A stretch of DNA of 64,000 nt from Nocardia veterana NBRC 100344 (GTDB lineage: Bacteria; Actinomycetota; Actinomycetes; Mycobacteriales; Mycobacteriaceae), in the NCBI RefSeq assembly GCF_000308855.1, contig NZ_BAGM01000076.1, positions 1-64,000 on the forward strand, given 5' to 3'. Shown here one piece after another: positions 12,170 through 24,500 of the stretch (its first letter is position 1; every line of letters starts with the position of its first letter). The position numbers and the translations under genes were made by a program. The notes beneath the pieces were generated by a model. The model was not told the origin of the DNA, did not search any database, and saw only the letters and a program-made list of their open reading frames with translations.

Positions 12170-15100
12170 CTACTTCAGCTCCTCGTCGATGAGCTCGAAC
12201 ATCTCGTCGATGTCGGCTCGTTCGATCGATTCCGCCGAGACCCGCGCGCCGTCGGCGGCCCCGCCGCCCTCCAGGTCCTGCAATACCCGCAGCAGCCGGG
12301 CCGAGGTGGCCTTGCGGAACTCGGTGTCGGCCGATCGCTCCCGGACCGCCGCCAACGTCCGGTCCAGCAGCGCAAGCACATCGGCGGCGTCGTCGGCGTC
12401 ACTGTGGCCGAGATGTTCGAGCAGATGATCGGCGATGGCGGCCGGCGTCGGATGATCGAAGATGGTCGCGGCCGCGATCGGCAAGCCGGTCACGGACTTG
12501 AGCCGGTTGCGCAATTCCATCGAGGTCAGCGAATCCAGCCCCTGGTCTCGGAAATTCACCTCCGGCTCGACCTGCTCGGGCCGATGATGACCGAGCACGG
12601 CCGCGATCTGCGATCGCACCAGTTCCAGCACGCGCTTGCGCTGCTGATCCGCGGTCATTCCGGACAGGTCCAGCGTCACCTGGGCCGTCGGCGCGGCCGT
12701 GGCCTCGGGGCGGCTGCCGGCCAGCTCACGCACCATCGGAGGCAGGTCGGTCACCGCGGCCGCCTCCCGCAACGCCGCCGGATCGAACTGCGCGGCGAGC
12801 ACGGTGGGGCCGGGCTGGGCGAGCGCCGCGTCGAACAGCGCGATACCGGTCTCGGTGGCCAGCGGGCGCATCCCGCTGCGCGCGATCCGGGCGGCGTCGG
12901 CGGAAGCCAGACCACCGGCCATACCCGATTCGGCCGCCCACAGACCCCACTCGATCGACACCGCCGGCAGCCCCGACGCTCGGCGATACTCGGCCAGTGC
13001 ATCCAGGAACGCGTTGGCGGCCGCGTAATTGGCCTGGCCCGGCGCGCCGAAAACGCCTGCGGCGGAGGAGAAAAGGACGAACCAGGCCAGATCCTGGCCG
13101 CGGGTCGCTTCATGCAGATGCCAGGCGCCGGCCGCCTTCGGCGCCAGCACGGTCCGCAGCCGCTGCGGGGTCTGCGCCGCCAGTGCCGCGTCGTCCAGCA
13201 CACCGGCCGCGTGCAGGACGCCGGTCAACGGATGCTCCCGGTCGATCTCGGCCAGCACCCGGTCGCAGTCCGCGCGGTCGCCGATATCGGCGGCCACGAT
13301 CCGTACCTGCGCGCCCAGCTCGGTCAATTCCTCGCGCAGGGCGCCCGCGCCCGGGGCATCGGGACCGCGCCGGCTCACCAGCAGCAGTCGCCGCACTCCG
13401 TAGGCGGTGATCACGTGCCGGGCCAGCACCGCACCCAGTCCACCGGTCCCACCGGTGATCAGCACCGTGCCGTCCGGGTCCGGGCGGGCCGGAACCGTCA
13501 GCACGACCTTGCCGGTATGCCGCGCCTGACCGACGAATCGGAAGGCCTCGCGGACCTGCCGCACATCGCGGATGGTCACCGGCAGGGGCGGGAGGTCCCC
13601 GGACTCGAACAGCTCACCCACCGCGTCCCACATCTCGGCGATGCGGTCCGGGGACACGTCGTTCAGATCGATCGCCCGATACCGCACCCCCGGATAGCCG
13701 GCGGCCACCTCCTCCGGCACCCGGATATCCGTCTTGCCCATTTCCACGAACCAACCGCCGGCCGGCAACAGCCGCAGCCCGGCGTCGACGAAATCGCCCG
13801 CCAGCGAATCGAGTACGACGTCCATACCGGCACCGCCGGTCGCGGTCCGGAACTGCTCCTCGAAGTCGAGAGCGCGGGAATCGGCGATGCGCGCGGGATC
13901 CACCCCCGCGGCGCGGACCGCCGCCCATTTCGCGCGGCTCGCGGTCGCGTACACCTCGGCGCCCAGATACCGGGCCAGCGCCACCGCGGCCATGCCCACA
14001 CCGCCGGCCGCCGCGTGGACCAGCAACCGCTGACCGGGTTGCAGCCGCACGGTGTCGACCAGGGCGAGCCAGGCGGTCAGGTACACCGTGGGGGCGGCGG
14101 CGGCCTGCGCGAACGACCAGCCCGCTGGGATCCGGGTCACCCGACGGCGATCGGTCCAGACATCCGATCCGCCTTTCGGGGCCATTCCCATCACCGCGTC
14201 ACCCACGGCCAGATCGGTCACCCCTGGACCGACCTCGAGAACGACACCCGCGATATCGGTGACCAGCCGCGGATCGTCCAGGGTGACCACGCCCAACGCC
14301 ATCATCACGTCCCGGAAGTTCACGCTCATCGCCCGCACCCCGATGCGCACCAGACCGGGCGGCAGGTCCGGCACGGAGACCGTGTACGGGACCGCGCCGA
14401 TACCGTCGAGAATTCCGGGCTCGACGATCTTCAGCACCCAGGCGCCGTCGGGGAGGGTCGGTCCGTCGTCGACGGCGGTCACCCGAGGCACCCGGATCTC
14501 ACCGTCGCCGACGACGATCTCCGGTTCACCGAGGGTCGACAGCTCCGCCGGATTCAGCTCGTGCACATCGCCGTCCACCAGCACGATGCGGCCGGGTTCC
14601 TCGCTCTGCGCCGAACGCACCAGACCGCGCACCGCGGCGCCCACCAGCCCCCGGGTCACCAGCAGCAGCCGCGAATGCGCGAACCGCGTATCACCGCAGA
14701 ACGCCTGCACCAGGCGCAGCACCTCCGCCGTAACGGTCTCCAGCGTGTCGGGCAGACCTGAATCATGGCCCTGGCCACCGTAATTCACCACCACGAGGGC
14801 GGGTACCGTCGCTGCCGGATCGTCGAGCAACGCCGCCGCGGCCGCGGGATCCAGCACCCGAGGCGGCTCGGCGCCGACGGTCTCGGGACGCACCTCCGGT
14901 ACCGGAACCCACCGCACCTGCCGCAGCAGCGACGATTCCGGTACGGTCGCCCGGCCGAGCTGTTCCGCGGTGATCGGACGCGTGACCAGCCGCCGCACCG
15001 AAACCACGGGATTCCCGGCCACATCGAAGGCGACCACGCCGGCGCTGCCTTCCCCCTCCGGACGGATCCGTACCCGCAACTGCCGTGCGCCGCCGGCCAG

Positions 15101-18100
15101 CAGCGCGGTGCCCTCCCAGAGGAACGGCAGCGCGAGTTCGGTGCCCCCGGCCAGCAGACCGGCATGGACCACCGCATCCAGGAGCGCGGGATGGATACCG
15201 AAGCCGGTGGCGCCCAACGATTCCGGCAACTCGACCTCGGCCAGCACCTCCTCGCCCAGGCGCCAGGCCCGCCGCACACCACGAAACGCGGGGCCGTAAC
15301 CGTAGCCGCGTTCCGCCAGCCGCGCGTATTGCGCATCGACGTCCACCGTGACCGCGCCGACGGGAGGCCAGGGAGCGGATTGCGCAGCCAGCGCCGGGCG
15401 CTGCGCGGCCACCACCGCCTCGGCGTGCAATACCCATTCGGCATCGGGGTCGTCGCCCCGCGAGTACACCGACACCGTCCGCTCGCCGCCGGTGTCGCGA
15501 CCGGCCACCACCTGTACCGCGACCCCCTGGGTCTCGGACAGGGCCAGCGGCGCGCGCAAGGTCAGTTCCCGCAGCACCGGGCATCCGGTCTCCGATCCGG
15601 CGTGCAGCACCAGTTCCACGAAACCGGTGGCGGGGAACAGGATCCGATCGAGGATGCGGTGATCGGCCAGCCATGCCTGGTTCCGCAGGGTCAGCCGGCC
15701 CGGGAACACGGTGTCCCCGCCGGGGACCGCCAGCACCGCGCGAAGGACGGGATGGCGCATCGGACGCAGGCCCATGCTCGCGACATCGCCGACGGTCCGT
15801 CCCGCGGTGAGCCAGTACCGCTGTCGCGTGAACGGGTAGGTCGGCAGATCCACCCGGCGGGCCCCGGTGCCGGCGAAACAGGCCGGCCACCGCACCTCCC
15901 CACCGGCGCACCACAGCCGGCCGAGCCCGGTCAGCAGCGACCGCGCCTCCGGTTCCCCGCGCCGCAGCAGCGGCACCGCCACCACGCTCTCCGATTCGAC
16001 CGTCTGCGCGATCATCGCCGACGCCGAGGCGCCCGGACCCATCTCGACGAACCGGCTGCCGCCGGCGGCTACCGCCGCGCCGATACCGTCGGCGAAGCGA
16101 ACGGCATCGCGCAGATGCCGCACCCAGTACGCAGCGGTGCCGAAGGATGCGTCGGCGACACGACCGGTAACGTTGGACAGCAACGGAATCCGAGCCGGCT
16201 TCGGTTCGATTCCGGTGATTCCGGCAGCGAACTCGTCGAGGATCGGTTCCATCGCCGCGGAATGGAACGCATGGGAAACTCGCAGCCGCCGCGGCTGCCG
16301 ATCACCCCACCGCCGTTCCAGCGCCGCGATCGCGGCCTGAGGCCCGGACACCACCACCGATCCGGGCGCGTTCACCGCCGCGACCGAGACGCCCTCGGGT
16401 AGCTCGCCCAGTTCCGCCTCGCTCACCCCGATCGAGGCCATTGCTCCGCCGGTGGGCAGTTCGGCCATCAACCGGGCCCGCACCCCCACCACCCGACCGG
16501 CATCCGCGAGCGACAGCACGCCCGCCACGTGCGCCGCGGTGATCTCCCCGATCGAATGCCCGAGCACCTGGCTGGGCCGCACACCCCAGGACTCCAGCAG
16601 CCGCGTCAATCCGATTCCGACGGCGAACAATCCGCACTGGGCGATCTCCGTTGCGGCCACCGCCTGCTCGTCGCCGGCCCACAGCCGCTCCCGAATCGCG
16701 ACTCCGGGAACGTGCGGTTGCACCGCAGTCAGGGCGTCGTCGAATCCGGCGGCGAACGCCTCGAACGAGTCGTAGAGCTCGCGCCCCATCCCGGGACACT
16801 GGGCGCCCTGTCCGGGAAAGACGAAGACCGTCTCCCCCGCCGGCCCCCGGGTTCCCGTGACGAGGGCCAGTTGCGCCAGCAGGTCCTGGCGGTCGTCACC
16901 GACCACGACGGCGCGGTATTCCAGGGCGGCGCGTCCCGCCAGCGTCATCCCGATATCCACCGCATCCGCGTCGGGATGCTCGGCCGCCCATTTCCGCACC
17001 CGCGTGGCCTGGGCGGCCACCGCCGCCTCCGACCGTCCCGAGATCAGCCACGGCAGCGCGGGCAACGCCCGGACCGGAGCGAGCGCCGCCTCGGGTTCCG
17101 GGTCCGGCGGCGGCCCCTCCAGAATCACGTGCGCATTCGTGCCGGAAATGCCGAACGACGAGATTCCCGCGCGCCGCGGTCGGCCGTCCACCGCCGCCCA
17201 GGGGCGGGCGGCGGTCAGCAACCGCACCTGCCCGGCGTCCCAATCGACGTGGGAGGTGGGCGAATCCACGTGCAGGGTGCGCGGCATGGTGCCGTGCCGC
17301 ATGGCTTCGATCACCTTGATGATGCCCGCCACACCGGCCGCGGACTGCGAATGTCCCAGATTCGATTTGACCGAGCCCAGCCACAGCGGCCGGTCCGGCT
17401 CGCGGCCCTGCCCGTAGGTCGCCAACAGTGCCCGGGCCTCGATCGGATCGCCCAGCGGCGTACCGGTGCCGTGCGCTTCGACCATGTCCACGTCGGCCAC
17501 ACCGAGGCCCGCGTTGGCGAGCGCCGCGCGGATCACCTGCTCCTGCGCCGGACCGTTGGGGGCGGTCAGCCCGTTGGACGCGCCGTCCTGATTCACCGCC
17601 GAGCCGCGGAGCACCCCCAGGATCCGGCGCCCGGCCCGCCGCGCGTCCGACAGACGTTCCAGCACAACGATTCCCGCGCCTTCGCCCCATGCCACGCCGT
17701 CGGCGGCCTCGGCGAACGCCTTACACCGCCCATCGGGGGCCAGGGCGCCCTGCCGGCTGAACTCCACGAACATGTGCTCCGGCGTGGCCATCACGCACAC
17801 ACCGCCCGCCAGTGCCATTCCGCAGTCACCGGTGCGCAGCGCCTGGCATGCCTGATGAACAGTCACCAGTGACGACGAGCACGCGGTGTCCACGGTCAAC
17901 GCGGGCCCGCGCAGACCCAGCGTGTAGGCCACCCGGCCGGAGACGACGCTGATGGTGCTCCCTACCGTGAGATAGCCCTCAACCTCGTCGCGGCGTTCAC
18001 TGCGCAGACCCGCGAAGCCGTAGTCCTGATGCATGACCCCGGCGAACACTCCGGTATCGCTGCCCCGCAACGACATCGGATCGATCCCGGCGTCCTCCAG

Positions 18101-18499
18101 TGCCTCCCACGCCACTTCGAGCAGAATGCGCTGTTGCGGATCCATGGCGAGGGCTTCGCGCGGGCCGATGCCGAAGAACGCCGGGTCGAACCGGTCGGCG
18201 TCGGCGAGGAACCCGCCCCATTTGGTGTAGGACTTCCCCGATGCTTCCGGATCCGGGTCGTACAGGTTCTCGTCCCAGCCTCGGTCGACCGGAAACTCGG
18301 TGATCGCGTCCCGTCCCTCGGCGACCAGATCCCACAGCTCCTGCCGGGAGCGCACGTTCCCCGGGAATCGGCAGCCGACCCCGACGATCGCCACCGGTTC
18401 GCTTGCGGCATCGAGCAATTCTTGTTCGCGCCGACGTGATTTCCGCAGTTCGGCGGTCACGAACCGGAGGTTCTCGACGAGCTGTTCGTTGCTGACCAT
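12170..18499 (-). CDS. Type I PKS, one fully reducing module KS-AT-DH-ER-KR-ACP
   Basis: The only module here with an enoylreductase; 2109 residues. Order: docking helix (1-34), KS (about 36-460), AT (about 555-860), DH (about 910-1170), ER (about 1370-1670), KR (about 1680-1880), ACP (about 1950-2020, GLDSL serine) and a long C-terminal docking region. AT motifs GHSIGE and HAFH indicate malonyl-CoA. The ER shows [11 protein letters not shown] and the NADPH loop [11 protein letters not shown]. The KR has the LDD motif and intact Ser/Tyr. The DH retains His, Pro and the Asp of [10 protein letters not shown], but the glycine of HxxxGxxxxP is Asp ([10 protein letters not shown]). An active DH is still needed for the ER to act. 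The start ATG at 18499 has AGGAG about nine bases upstream. It lies 37 bp after the previous PKS stop. Predicted outcome: a saturated two-carbon unit. Confidence 0.96.
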   Translation of the reverse strand: MVSNEQLVENLRFVTAELRKSRRREQELLDAASEPVAIVGVGCRFPGNVRSRQELWDLVAEGRDAITEFPVDRGWDENLYDPDPEASGKSYTKWGGFLADADRFDPAFFGIGPREALAMDPQQRILLEVAWEALEDAGIDPMSLRGSDTGVFAGVMHQDYGFAGLRSERRDEVEGYLTVGSTISVVSGRVAYTLGLRGPALTVDTACSSSLVTVHQACQALRTGDCGMALAGGVCVMATPEHMFVEFSRQGALAPDGRCKAFAEAADGVAWGEGAGIVVLERLSDARRAGRRILGVLRGSAVNQDGASNGLTAPNGPAQEQVIRAALANAGLGVADVDMVEAHGTGTPLGDPIEARALLATYGQGREPDRPLWLGSVKSNLGHSQSAAGVAGIIKVIEAMRHGTMPRTLHVDSPTSHVDWDAGQVRLLTAARPWAAVDGRPRRAGISSFGISGTNAHVILEGPPPDPEPEAALAPVRALPALPWLISGRSEAAVAAQATRVRKWAAEHPDADAVDIGMTLAGRAALEYRAVVVGDDRQDLLAQLALVTGTRGPAGETVFVFPGQGAQCPGMGRELYDSFEAFAAGFDDALTAVQPHVPGVAIRERLWAGDEQAVAATEIAQCGLFAVGIGLTRLLESWGVRPSQVLGHSIGEITAAHVAGVLSLADAGRVVGVRARLMAELPTGGAMASIGVSEAELGELPEGVSVAAVNAPGSVVVSGPQAAIAALERRWGDRQPRRLRVSHAFHSAAMEPILDEFAAGITGIEPKPARIPLLSNVTGRVADASFGTAAYWVRHLRDAVRFADGIGAAVAAGGSRFVEMGPGASASAMIAQTVESESVVAVPLLRRGEPEARSLLTGLGRLWCAGGEVRWPACFAGTGARRVDLPTYPFTRQRYWLTAGRTVGDVASMGLRPMRHPVLRAVLAVPGGDTVFPGRLTLRNQAWLADHRILDRILFPATGFVELVLHAGSETGCPVLRELTLRAPLALSETQGVAVQVVAGRDTGGERTVSVYSRGDDPDAEWVLHAEAVVAAQRPALAAQSAPWPPVGAVTVDVDAQYARLAERGYGYGPAFRGVRRAWRLGEEVLAEVELPESLGATGFGIHPALLDAVVHAGLLAGGTELALPFLWEGTALLAGGARQLRVRIRPEGEGSAGVVAFDVAGNPVVSVRRLVTRPITAEQLGRATVPESSLLRQVRWVPVPEVRPETVGAEPPRVLDPAAAAALLDDPAATVPALVVVNYGGQGHDSGLPDTLETVTAEVLRLVQAFCGDTRFAHSRLLLVTRGLVGAAVRGLVRSAQSEEPGRIVLVDGDVHELNPAELSTLGEPEIVVGDGEIRVPRVTAVDDGPTLPDGAWVLKIVEPGILDGIGAVPYTVSVPDLPPGLVRIGVRAMSVNFRDVMMALGVVTLDDPRLVTDIAGVVLEVGPGVTDLAVGDAVMGMAPKGGSDVWTDRRRVTRIPAGWSFAQAAAAPTVYLTAWLALVDTVRLQPGQRLLVHAAAGGVGMAAVALARYLGAEVYATASRAKWAAVRAAGVDPARIADSRALDFEEQFRTATGGAGMDVVLDSLAGDFVDAGLRLLPAGGWFVEMGKTDIRVPEEVAAGYPGVRYRAIDLNDVSPDRIAEMWDAVGELFESGDLPPLPVTIRDVRQVREAFRFVGQARHTGKVVLTVPARPDPDGTVLITGGTGGLGAVLARHVITAYGVRRLLLVSRRGPDAPGAGALREELTELGAQVRIVAADIGDRADCDRVLAEIDREHPLTGVLHAAGVLDDAALAAQTPQRLRTVLAPKAAGAWHLHEATRGQDLAWFVLFSSAAGVFGAPGQANYAAANAFLDALAEYRRASGLPAVSIEWGLWAAESGMAGGLASADAARIARSGMRPLATETGIALFDAALAQPGPTVLAAQFDPAALREAAAVTDLPPMVRELAGSRPEATAAPTAQVTLDLSGMTADQQRKRVLELVRSQIAAVLGHHRPEQVEPEVNFRDQGLDSLTSMELRNRLKSVTGLPIAAATIFDHPTPAAIADHLLEHLGHSDADDAADVLALLDRTLAAVRERSADTEFRKATSARLLRVLQDLEGGGAADGARVSAESIERADIDEMFELIDEELK

Positions 18500-18536
18500 T
18501 ACCGTGCACTCCTGTTCCCCACCGCGACCGGGCCGA

Positions 18537-21500
18537 TCATGATGTGCCGAATTCCTGTTGAATCAGTTCGACGAGTTCGGCGGCGGTTGCCGTCTGCAGA
18601 TCGTCGTCGTCGCGCGCCGGCGGGGCAGCTGTGGTCGATTCGCGACATCTACGGGTCAACTCCTCCAGGCGGGCCAGGACTTCGGTCGCCGCGACGTCAC
18701 CGGATTCGAGGCGGCGCAGCCGCGCCTCCAGGCGCGCGAGGTCAGCGAGTACCGCCTCCGGTCCCGAGTCGTACAGCTGCCGATGCAGATAGGTGGCCAT
18801 GGCCGCCGGTGTGGGGTGGTCGAAGACCGCGATGGCCGGTAGCCGGAGGCCGGTGGTGGCGCCGAGGGCGTTGCGGAGTTCGACCGCGGCCAGCGAGTCG
18901 AAGCCGAGGTCGCGGAAGTTCGCGTCCGGGTCGATGCGCTCCGAGCCGCGGTGCCCGAGGACCACGGCGATCTGCGAACGCACCGTTTCCAGCAATCGTT
19001 TACGTTGCTGGTCCGGGGGCAGGTCGGCCAGTTCGAGCGTGACGACCGACGCCGCGGCAGCGGCCGGGCGCAGCCCTGCCAGGTCGGCCAGGATCGGCGG
19101 CAACCGCCGGGTGCGGCCGGACTCGCGCAGGGCCGCGCGGTCGAAGTCCGCGGCGACGACCACCGGTTCGGGTTGCGCGACGGCCGCGTCGAACAGCGCC
19201 AGCGCCGCCGCGGTCGGCAGCGGCCGCAGGCCGATGCGGCCGATCCGGGCGGCCTCGGCCGCGCCGAGGGCGCCGGCCATCCCGGAATCGGCCGCCCACA
19301 GCGCCCAGTCGATCGAAACCGCCGGCAGTCCCTGTTCGTGGCGGTATTCGGCGAGGGCGTCCAGAAATCCGTTGGCTGCCGCGTAATTGCCCTGCCCGGC
19401 CGTGCCGATCGTTCCAGCGACGGAGGAGAACAACACGAACCAGGCGGGTTTCCGCGCGCGGGTGAGTTCGTGCAGGTGCCACGCGCCGCTCACCTTGGGC
19501 GCCAACACATGTCGCATGCGTTCGGAGGTGAGTCGGGCCAGGATCCCGTCGTCCAGCACGCCCGCGGCGTGCACGACCGCGGTCAGTGGATGCCGGGCCG
19601 GGATGCTGTTCAGCAGGTCCGCGACAGCCGACCGGTCCGTGACGTCGCAGGCGACGATGTCGACGTGCGCGCCCAACCGGGTCAGCTCGTCGCGCAGGCC
19701 CGCGGCCCCCGGCGCCCGCGGGCCCCGCCGCCCCGCGAGGATCAGGTGGCGCAGGCCGTGTGCGGTCACCAGGTGGCGCGCCAGTTCCGCCCCCAGGCCA
19801 CCGGTGCCACCGGTGATCAGCACCGTTCCGTTCGGATCCGGCGCCTGGCCGGCGGCCGCGTCCGGGTCGGCGTCCGTAGCCGGCGTACGGGACCGCTCGA
19901 GCGCGTCCACGCGCGCGAGCCGCCGCACCGACAGCGCGCCGTCGCGGACGATGAGCTCGGGCTCGTCGAGGCGGGTGAGGGCGGCGATATCCACGCTGCC
20001 GAGGTCGCCGCGGAGGTCCACCAGCGTGATCCGCCCGGGTTCCTCGGCAGCGGCGGACCGCACCAGAGCGCGCACCGCGCCTCCGGTCAGCCCGCGGGTC
20101 AACACCATCAGGCGCGTCCGCTCGAATCGTTGTGCGCCGAGGAAGCCCTGGAGCAATTCGAGCATTCCGTCCAACACGGTCGCGACGGCGTCCGGTACCT
20201 CGGAATCGACCGCCGGACTTCCGCAGTCGACGGCCAGCACCTCAGGAGCTCGGCCCGAACCCGCGACGACGGCGCGCGCGGCCGCCAGGCCGAGGACTTC
20301 GACCTCACCTTCGCCCGAGGACTCACCTGCCGGTGCCGCGATCGGAATCGTGTGCAGGAGCCGAAGTTTCGGTACTTCGTCGGCCGTCTCGGCCCGCACG
20401 TCGTCGTGCGCTGCGGGCCGCGCCAGCAGTCGCCGAACCGACAGCACCGGCCGGCCGGCGGCATCGAACGCCTCGATAGTCTCCCCGCCGTCCGGACCGC
20501 TCGGACGGCCGTGGACGCGCACATGCCGCGCGCCCGTCGCCCACAGCCGCGTCCCTTCCCACACGAACGGGAGCAGCGCATCGGCGGCCGTATCGTCGAC
20601 GGCCAGGACCCGAGCATGCACGACGGCATCGAGCAGGGCGGGGTGGATCCCGAATCGGTTGTCGCTCAGCGAATCCGGCAGGTCCACCTCGGCGAACCAG
20701 TGCTCTCCGTCGCACCACAGACTTCGCACGCCGCGGAAGGCCGGACCGTAGCCGTACCCGGCATCGGCGCGGCGTCGGTATCGGTCGCGTGGGTCGACCT
20801 CCACCGCATTCGGCGGCGGCCAGGTGCCCGGTTCGGCCGTGGCCGCGGCCGAACCCTGCGGAGCCACCACACCCTCGGCGTGCAGTGTCCACTCCGCCGG
20901 ATTCGATTGTCCGCGCGCGTGGATGGTGACCGGGCGCCGTCCCGCGTCACCGGCCGCGCCGACGTGCACGTGGACCGCGAGGCCGCCGGTCTCGGGCACC
21001 ACCAGCGGCACCCGCAGGGTCAGTTCGTCGAGCAGCCCGCATCCGACCTCGTCGCCGGCGCGGATGGCCAGTTCCACCATCGCCGCGGCGGGAAACAGTA
21101 CCTTGCCCGCTATCCGATGGTCGGCCAGCCAGGGTGTTGCCGCGAGCGACAGCCGGCCGCTGAACCGCAGGCCACCGGAGTCCGGCTCCTGGGTCGCGGC
21201 CACCAGTATCGGGTGTTCGATTCGGGCGAGCCCCGCGGCCGGCGAATCGCCGATCGCGGCGGCGGGGCGCCAATATCGTTCCCGCTGAAAGGCATACGCG
21301 GGCAGATCCACCAACGTCGCCCCGGAGCCGTCGAATATTCGCTCCCAGTCCACACGACCACCGGCCGTGAACAACCGCCCCAGTCCGGCGAGCACCGTCC
21401 GCCGTTCATCCTGCCCGGCGCGCAACAACGGCACGGTGATCGCGGAGTGCTCGCCGATGTTCTCGGCCACCATGGCCGACGCCGATCTTCCGGGACCGAG

Positions 21501-24500
21501 TTCGACGAATCGGGATCCGCCGGCGGCCAGAGCTGTGGCGACCGCATCGGCGAAGCGCACCGGCCGGCGGATCTGCTGCGTCCAATAGTCCACACTGCCG
21601 TAGTCGTCGTCCGCGAGGTCCCCCGTCACGGTGGAGACCGGAGTGATCCGAGGAGTGTGGAATTCGATATCGCCGATCTCGGTGGCGACACCGGGCAGGA
21701 TCGGATCCATCAGCGCGGAATGGAAGGCGTGCGATACCCGCAGCCGGGAGACCTGCTGTCCGCGTTCGCGAAAAGTGTCCGTGACCTGCTCGATGGACGC
21801 CTCCGGGCCGGAAAGTACCAGCGCGGCGGGCGCATTCACCGCCGCCACCGTGACGTCGGCGGGAAGGTCGGCGATCTCGGCGGCATCGGCGGTCACGGCC
21901 ACCATGGCGCCTCCCGCCGGCAAGGCGGCCATGAGCCGGCTTCGAGCATGCACCACCCGCAGTGCGTCGCGGAGCGACAGTACTCCCGCCACGTGCGCGG
22001 CAGCTACCTCCCCGATGGAATGCCCGAGGACCAGATCCGGTGTCACACCCCAGGATTCGAGCAACCGGAACAGTCCCACACCGATTGCGAACAATGCCGT
22101 CTGAGTGTTCTCGGTCGCGTCCAGGTCCGTGCCCGTATCGAACAGCCACCCCGGGTCGCAGATGCCGCGCACCGTGTCGGCGAAAACCGGGAACGCGTCG
22201 TACAGTTCCCGCCCCATCGCCGCGTATTGGGCGCCCTGTCCGGGAAAGACGAAGACGGTCTTTCCGGTCGCCGCCGAACCCGTTCCGGCCCCGGCGAGCC
22301 CGGCGATCAACTCACTCCGGTCGACGCCCACCGCCGTGGCGCGATACCTGAAGACCGACCGCTTCGCCAGCGAGAACCCCACGTCGGCCGCGGACACCTC
22401 GGGACGGGCTTCCAGCCAGTGCCGGAGCCGCGCGATCTGTGCCTGCAGCGCGGCGGCAGACCGTGCGGACACCACCCATGGCACCACCGGCATATTCGGG
22501 CCGGAGGAGACCGGCTGTGCCGGGGCCTCTTCCAGGATGAGGTGCGCATTGGTGCCACTGATCCCGAACGACGACACCCCAGCCCGCCGCGGCCGGCCGT
22601 CCGCGGCTACCCACTCCCGCGCGTCACTCAGCAATTCGACCGCACCCGAGCCCCAATCCACATGCGGACTCGGCCTCTCGGCGTACAACGAACGCGGCAT
22701 CACCCCATGCCGCATCGCCTCAACCATCTTGATCACCCCGGCCACACCCGCCGCCGCCTGCGTATGGCCCACATTCGACTTCACCGACCCCAACCACAAC
22801 GGACGATCCCGATCCCGACCCCGCCCATACACCGCCAACAACGCCTGCGCCTCGATCGGATCACCCAACACCGTCCCCGTCCCATGACCCTCCACCACAT
22901 CCACATCAGCCGGCCCCAGCCCGGCGTTCGCCAACGCCGCCCGAATCACCCGCACCTGCGACGGACCATTCGGCGCCGTCAAACCATTCGACGCACCATC
23001 CGAATTCACCGCCGACCCACACACCACCCCCAACACCCGACGACCCCGAGCACGCGCAACCGACAACCGCTCCAACACAACAACCCCCGCACCCTCACCC
23101 CACCCCACACCATCAGCACCCGCACCGAACGACCTACACCGACCATCGACGGACAGCCCACGCTGCCGGGAGAACTCGACGAATGCCGCCGGCGTGGCCA
23201 TGATGGTCACGCCGCCGACGAGCGCGAGTCCGCAATCGCCGGCCCGCAATGCCTGGCAGGCTTGGTGAATCGCCACCAGCGACGACGAACACGCCGTGTC
23301 CACGGACACCGCGGGCCCCTCCAGGCCCAGCGCATACGCCACCCGGCCGGACACGAGCGAACCAGCGCTCGTCGGCGACCCGTAATCGTGATACATCACG
23401 CCTGCGAAGACCCCGGTGTCGCTGCCCCGCAACGTCGCCGGGTCGATTCCGGCGTCTTCCAGCGCCTCCCAGGCCACTTCGAGGAATACCCGCTGCTGCG
23501 GATCAGTGTCCAGCGCCTCACGCGGGCTGACACCGAAGAACTCGGCATCGAAATCGCCCGCGTCGTAGAGGAATCCGCCCGAGCGCGTATACGACTTCCC
23601 CACAGCGGCCGGGTCCGGATCGAATATCTCCGGGTCCCATCCGCGATCGTCCGGAAATTCGTGCACCGCGTCGCGGCCCTCGGCCACCAGATCCCACAAT
23701 CCGGCGCGGGACGTGATCCCGCCCGGATAGCGACAGCCCACCCCGACGATGGCCACCGGCTCCGCGGTCCCTACCCGCTCCCGCACCGCGGTCCGCGGTC
23801 GCGAAGGCCGTGCCACGCCGAGCTTTTCGAGTACGTGCGCGGTGAGCGACGCGGGCGTCGGATAATCGAAGATCGCCGTCGCCGGCACGGAAACGCCGGT
23901 GACCCGCCGGACTCGATTGCGAACCTCGAGCGCCGTCAGGGAATCGAATCCGAGGTCCCGGAAGTTTCGATCGGCATCGATGCGGTCGGGCCCGTCGTAA
24001 CCGAGAACCGCCGCGATCTCGGTGATGATCAGCTCGCGCACCATCGCACGGCGATCGGCATCGTTCGGATCAGCGAACCGGCCCGTTACAGCTTCCACCG
24101 ACCCGCCGTCACGGTGCGCGACGGCCGGGCCTGTGGGGGCCGGGAAATTCCGGATCGGCGCCGCCGTCCCCGTCCGGGAGTGTTCCCGTAGCGCCTGAAT
24201 ATCGAGGTGAGCCGCAACGATATCGGGACAGCTGGTGCGCACCGCCGCATCGAACAGCTCCAGTCCCGCGGCTGCCGACAAGGGTGTGAAACCGGCTCGG
24301 CCGAGCCGGGCGAGCTCACGCGCGCCCAGTGTCGCGGTCATCCCACGATCGGCGGCCCACGGCCCCCACGCGATCGATACGCCCGGCAGCCCGATCCCGC
24401 GCCGATACCGGGCCAACCCGTCCAGGAACGCGTTCGCCGCCGCGTAATTCGCCTGCCCGGGGGCGCCGACCACTCCGGCCGCGGAGGAGAACAGCAGAAA

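Noticed and set aside
10250..14761. Very long plus-strand open frame (over 1500 codons) opposite the PKS genes
   Set aside because: It is antisense to KS-AT-DH-KR coding sequence with clear motifs. Its translation is Arg/Pro/His-rich with no domains. Long antisense frames are expected in high-GC DNA.
18951..24191. 1746-codon plus-strand open frame opposite the first PKS gene
   Set aside because: Same reason: it mirrors codon structure of the minus-strand PKS and has no protein-like features.
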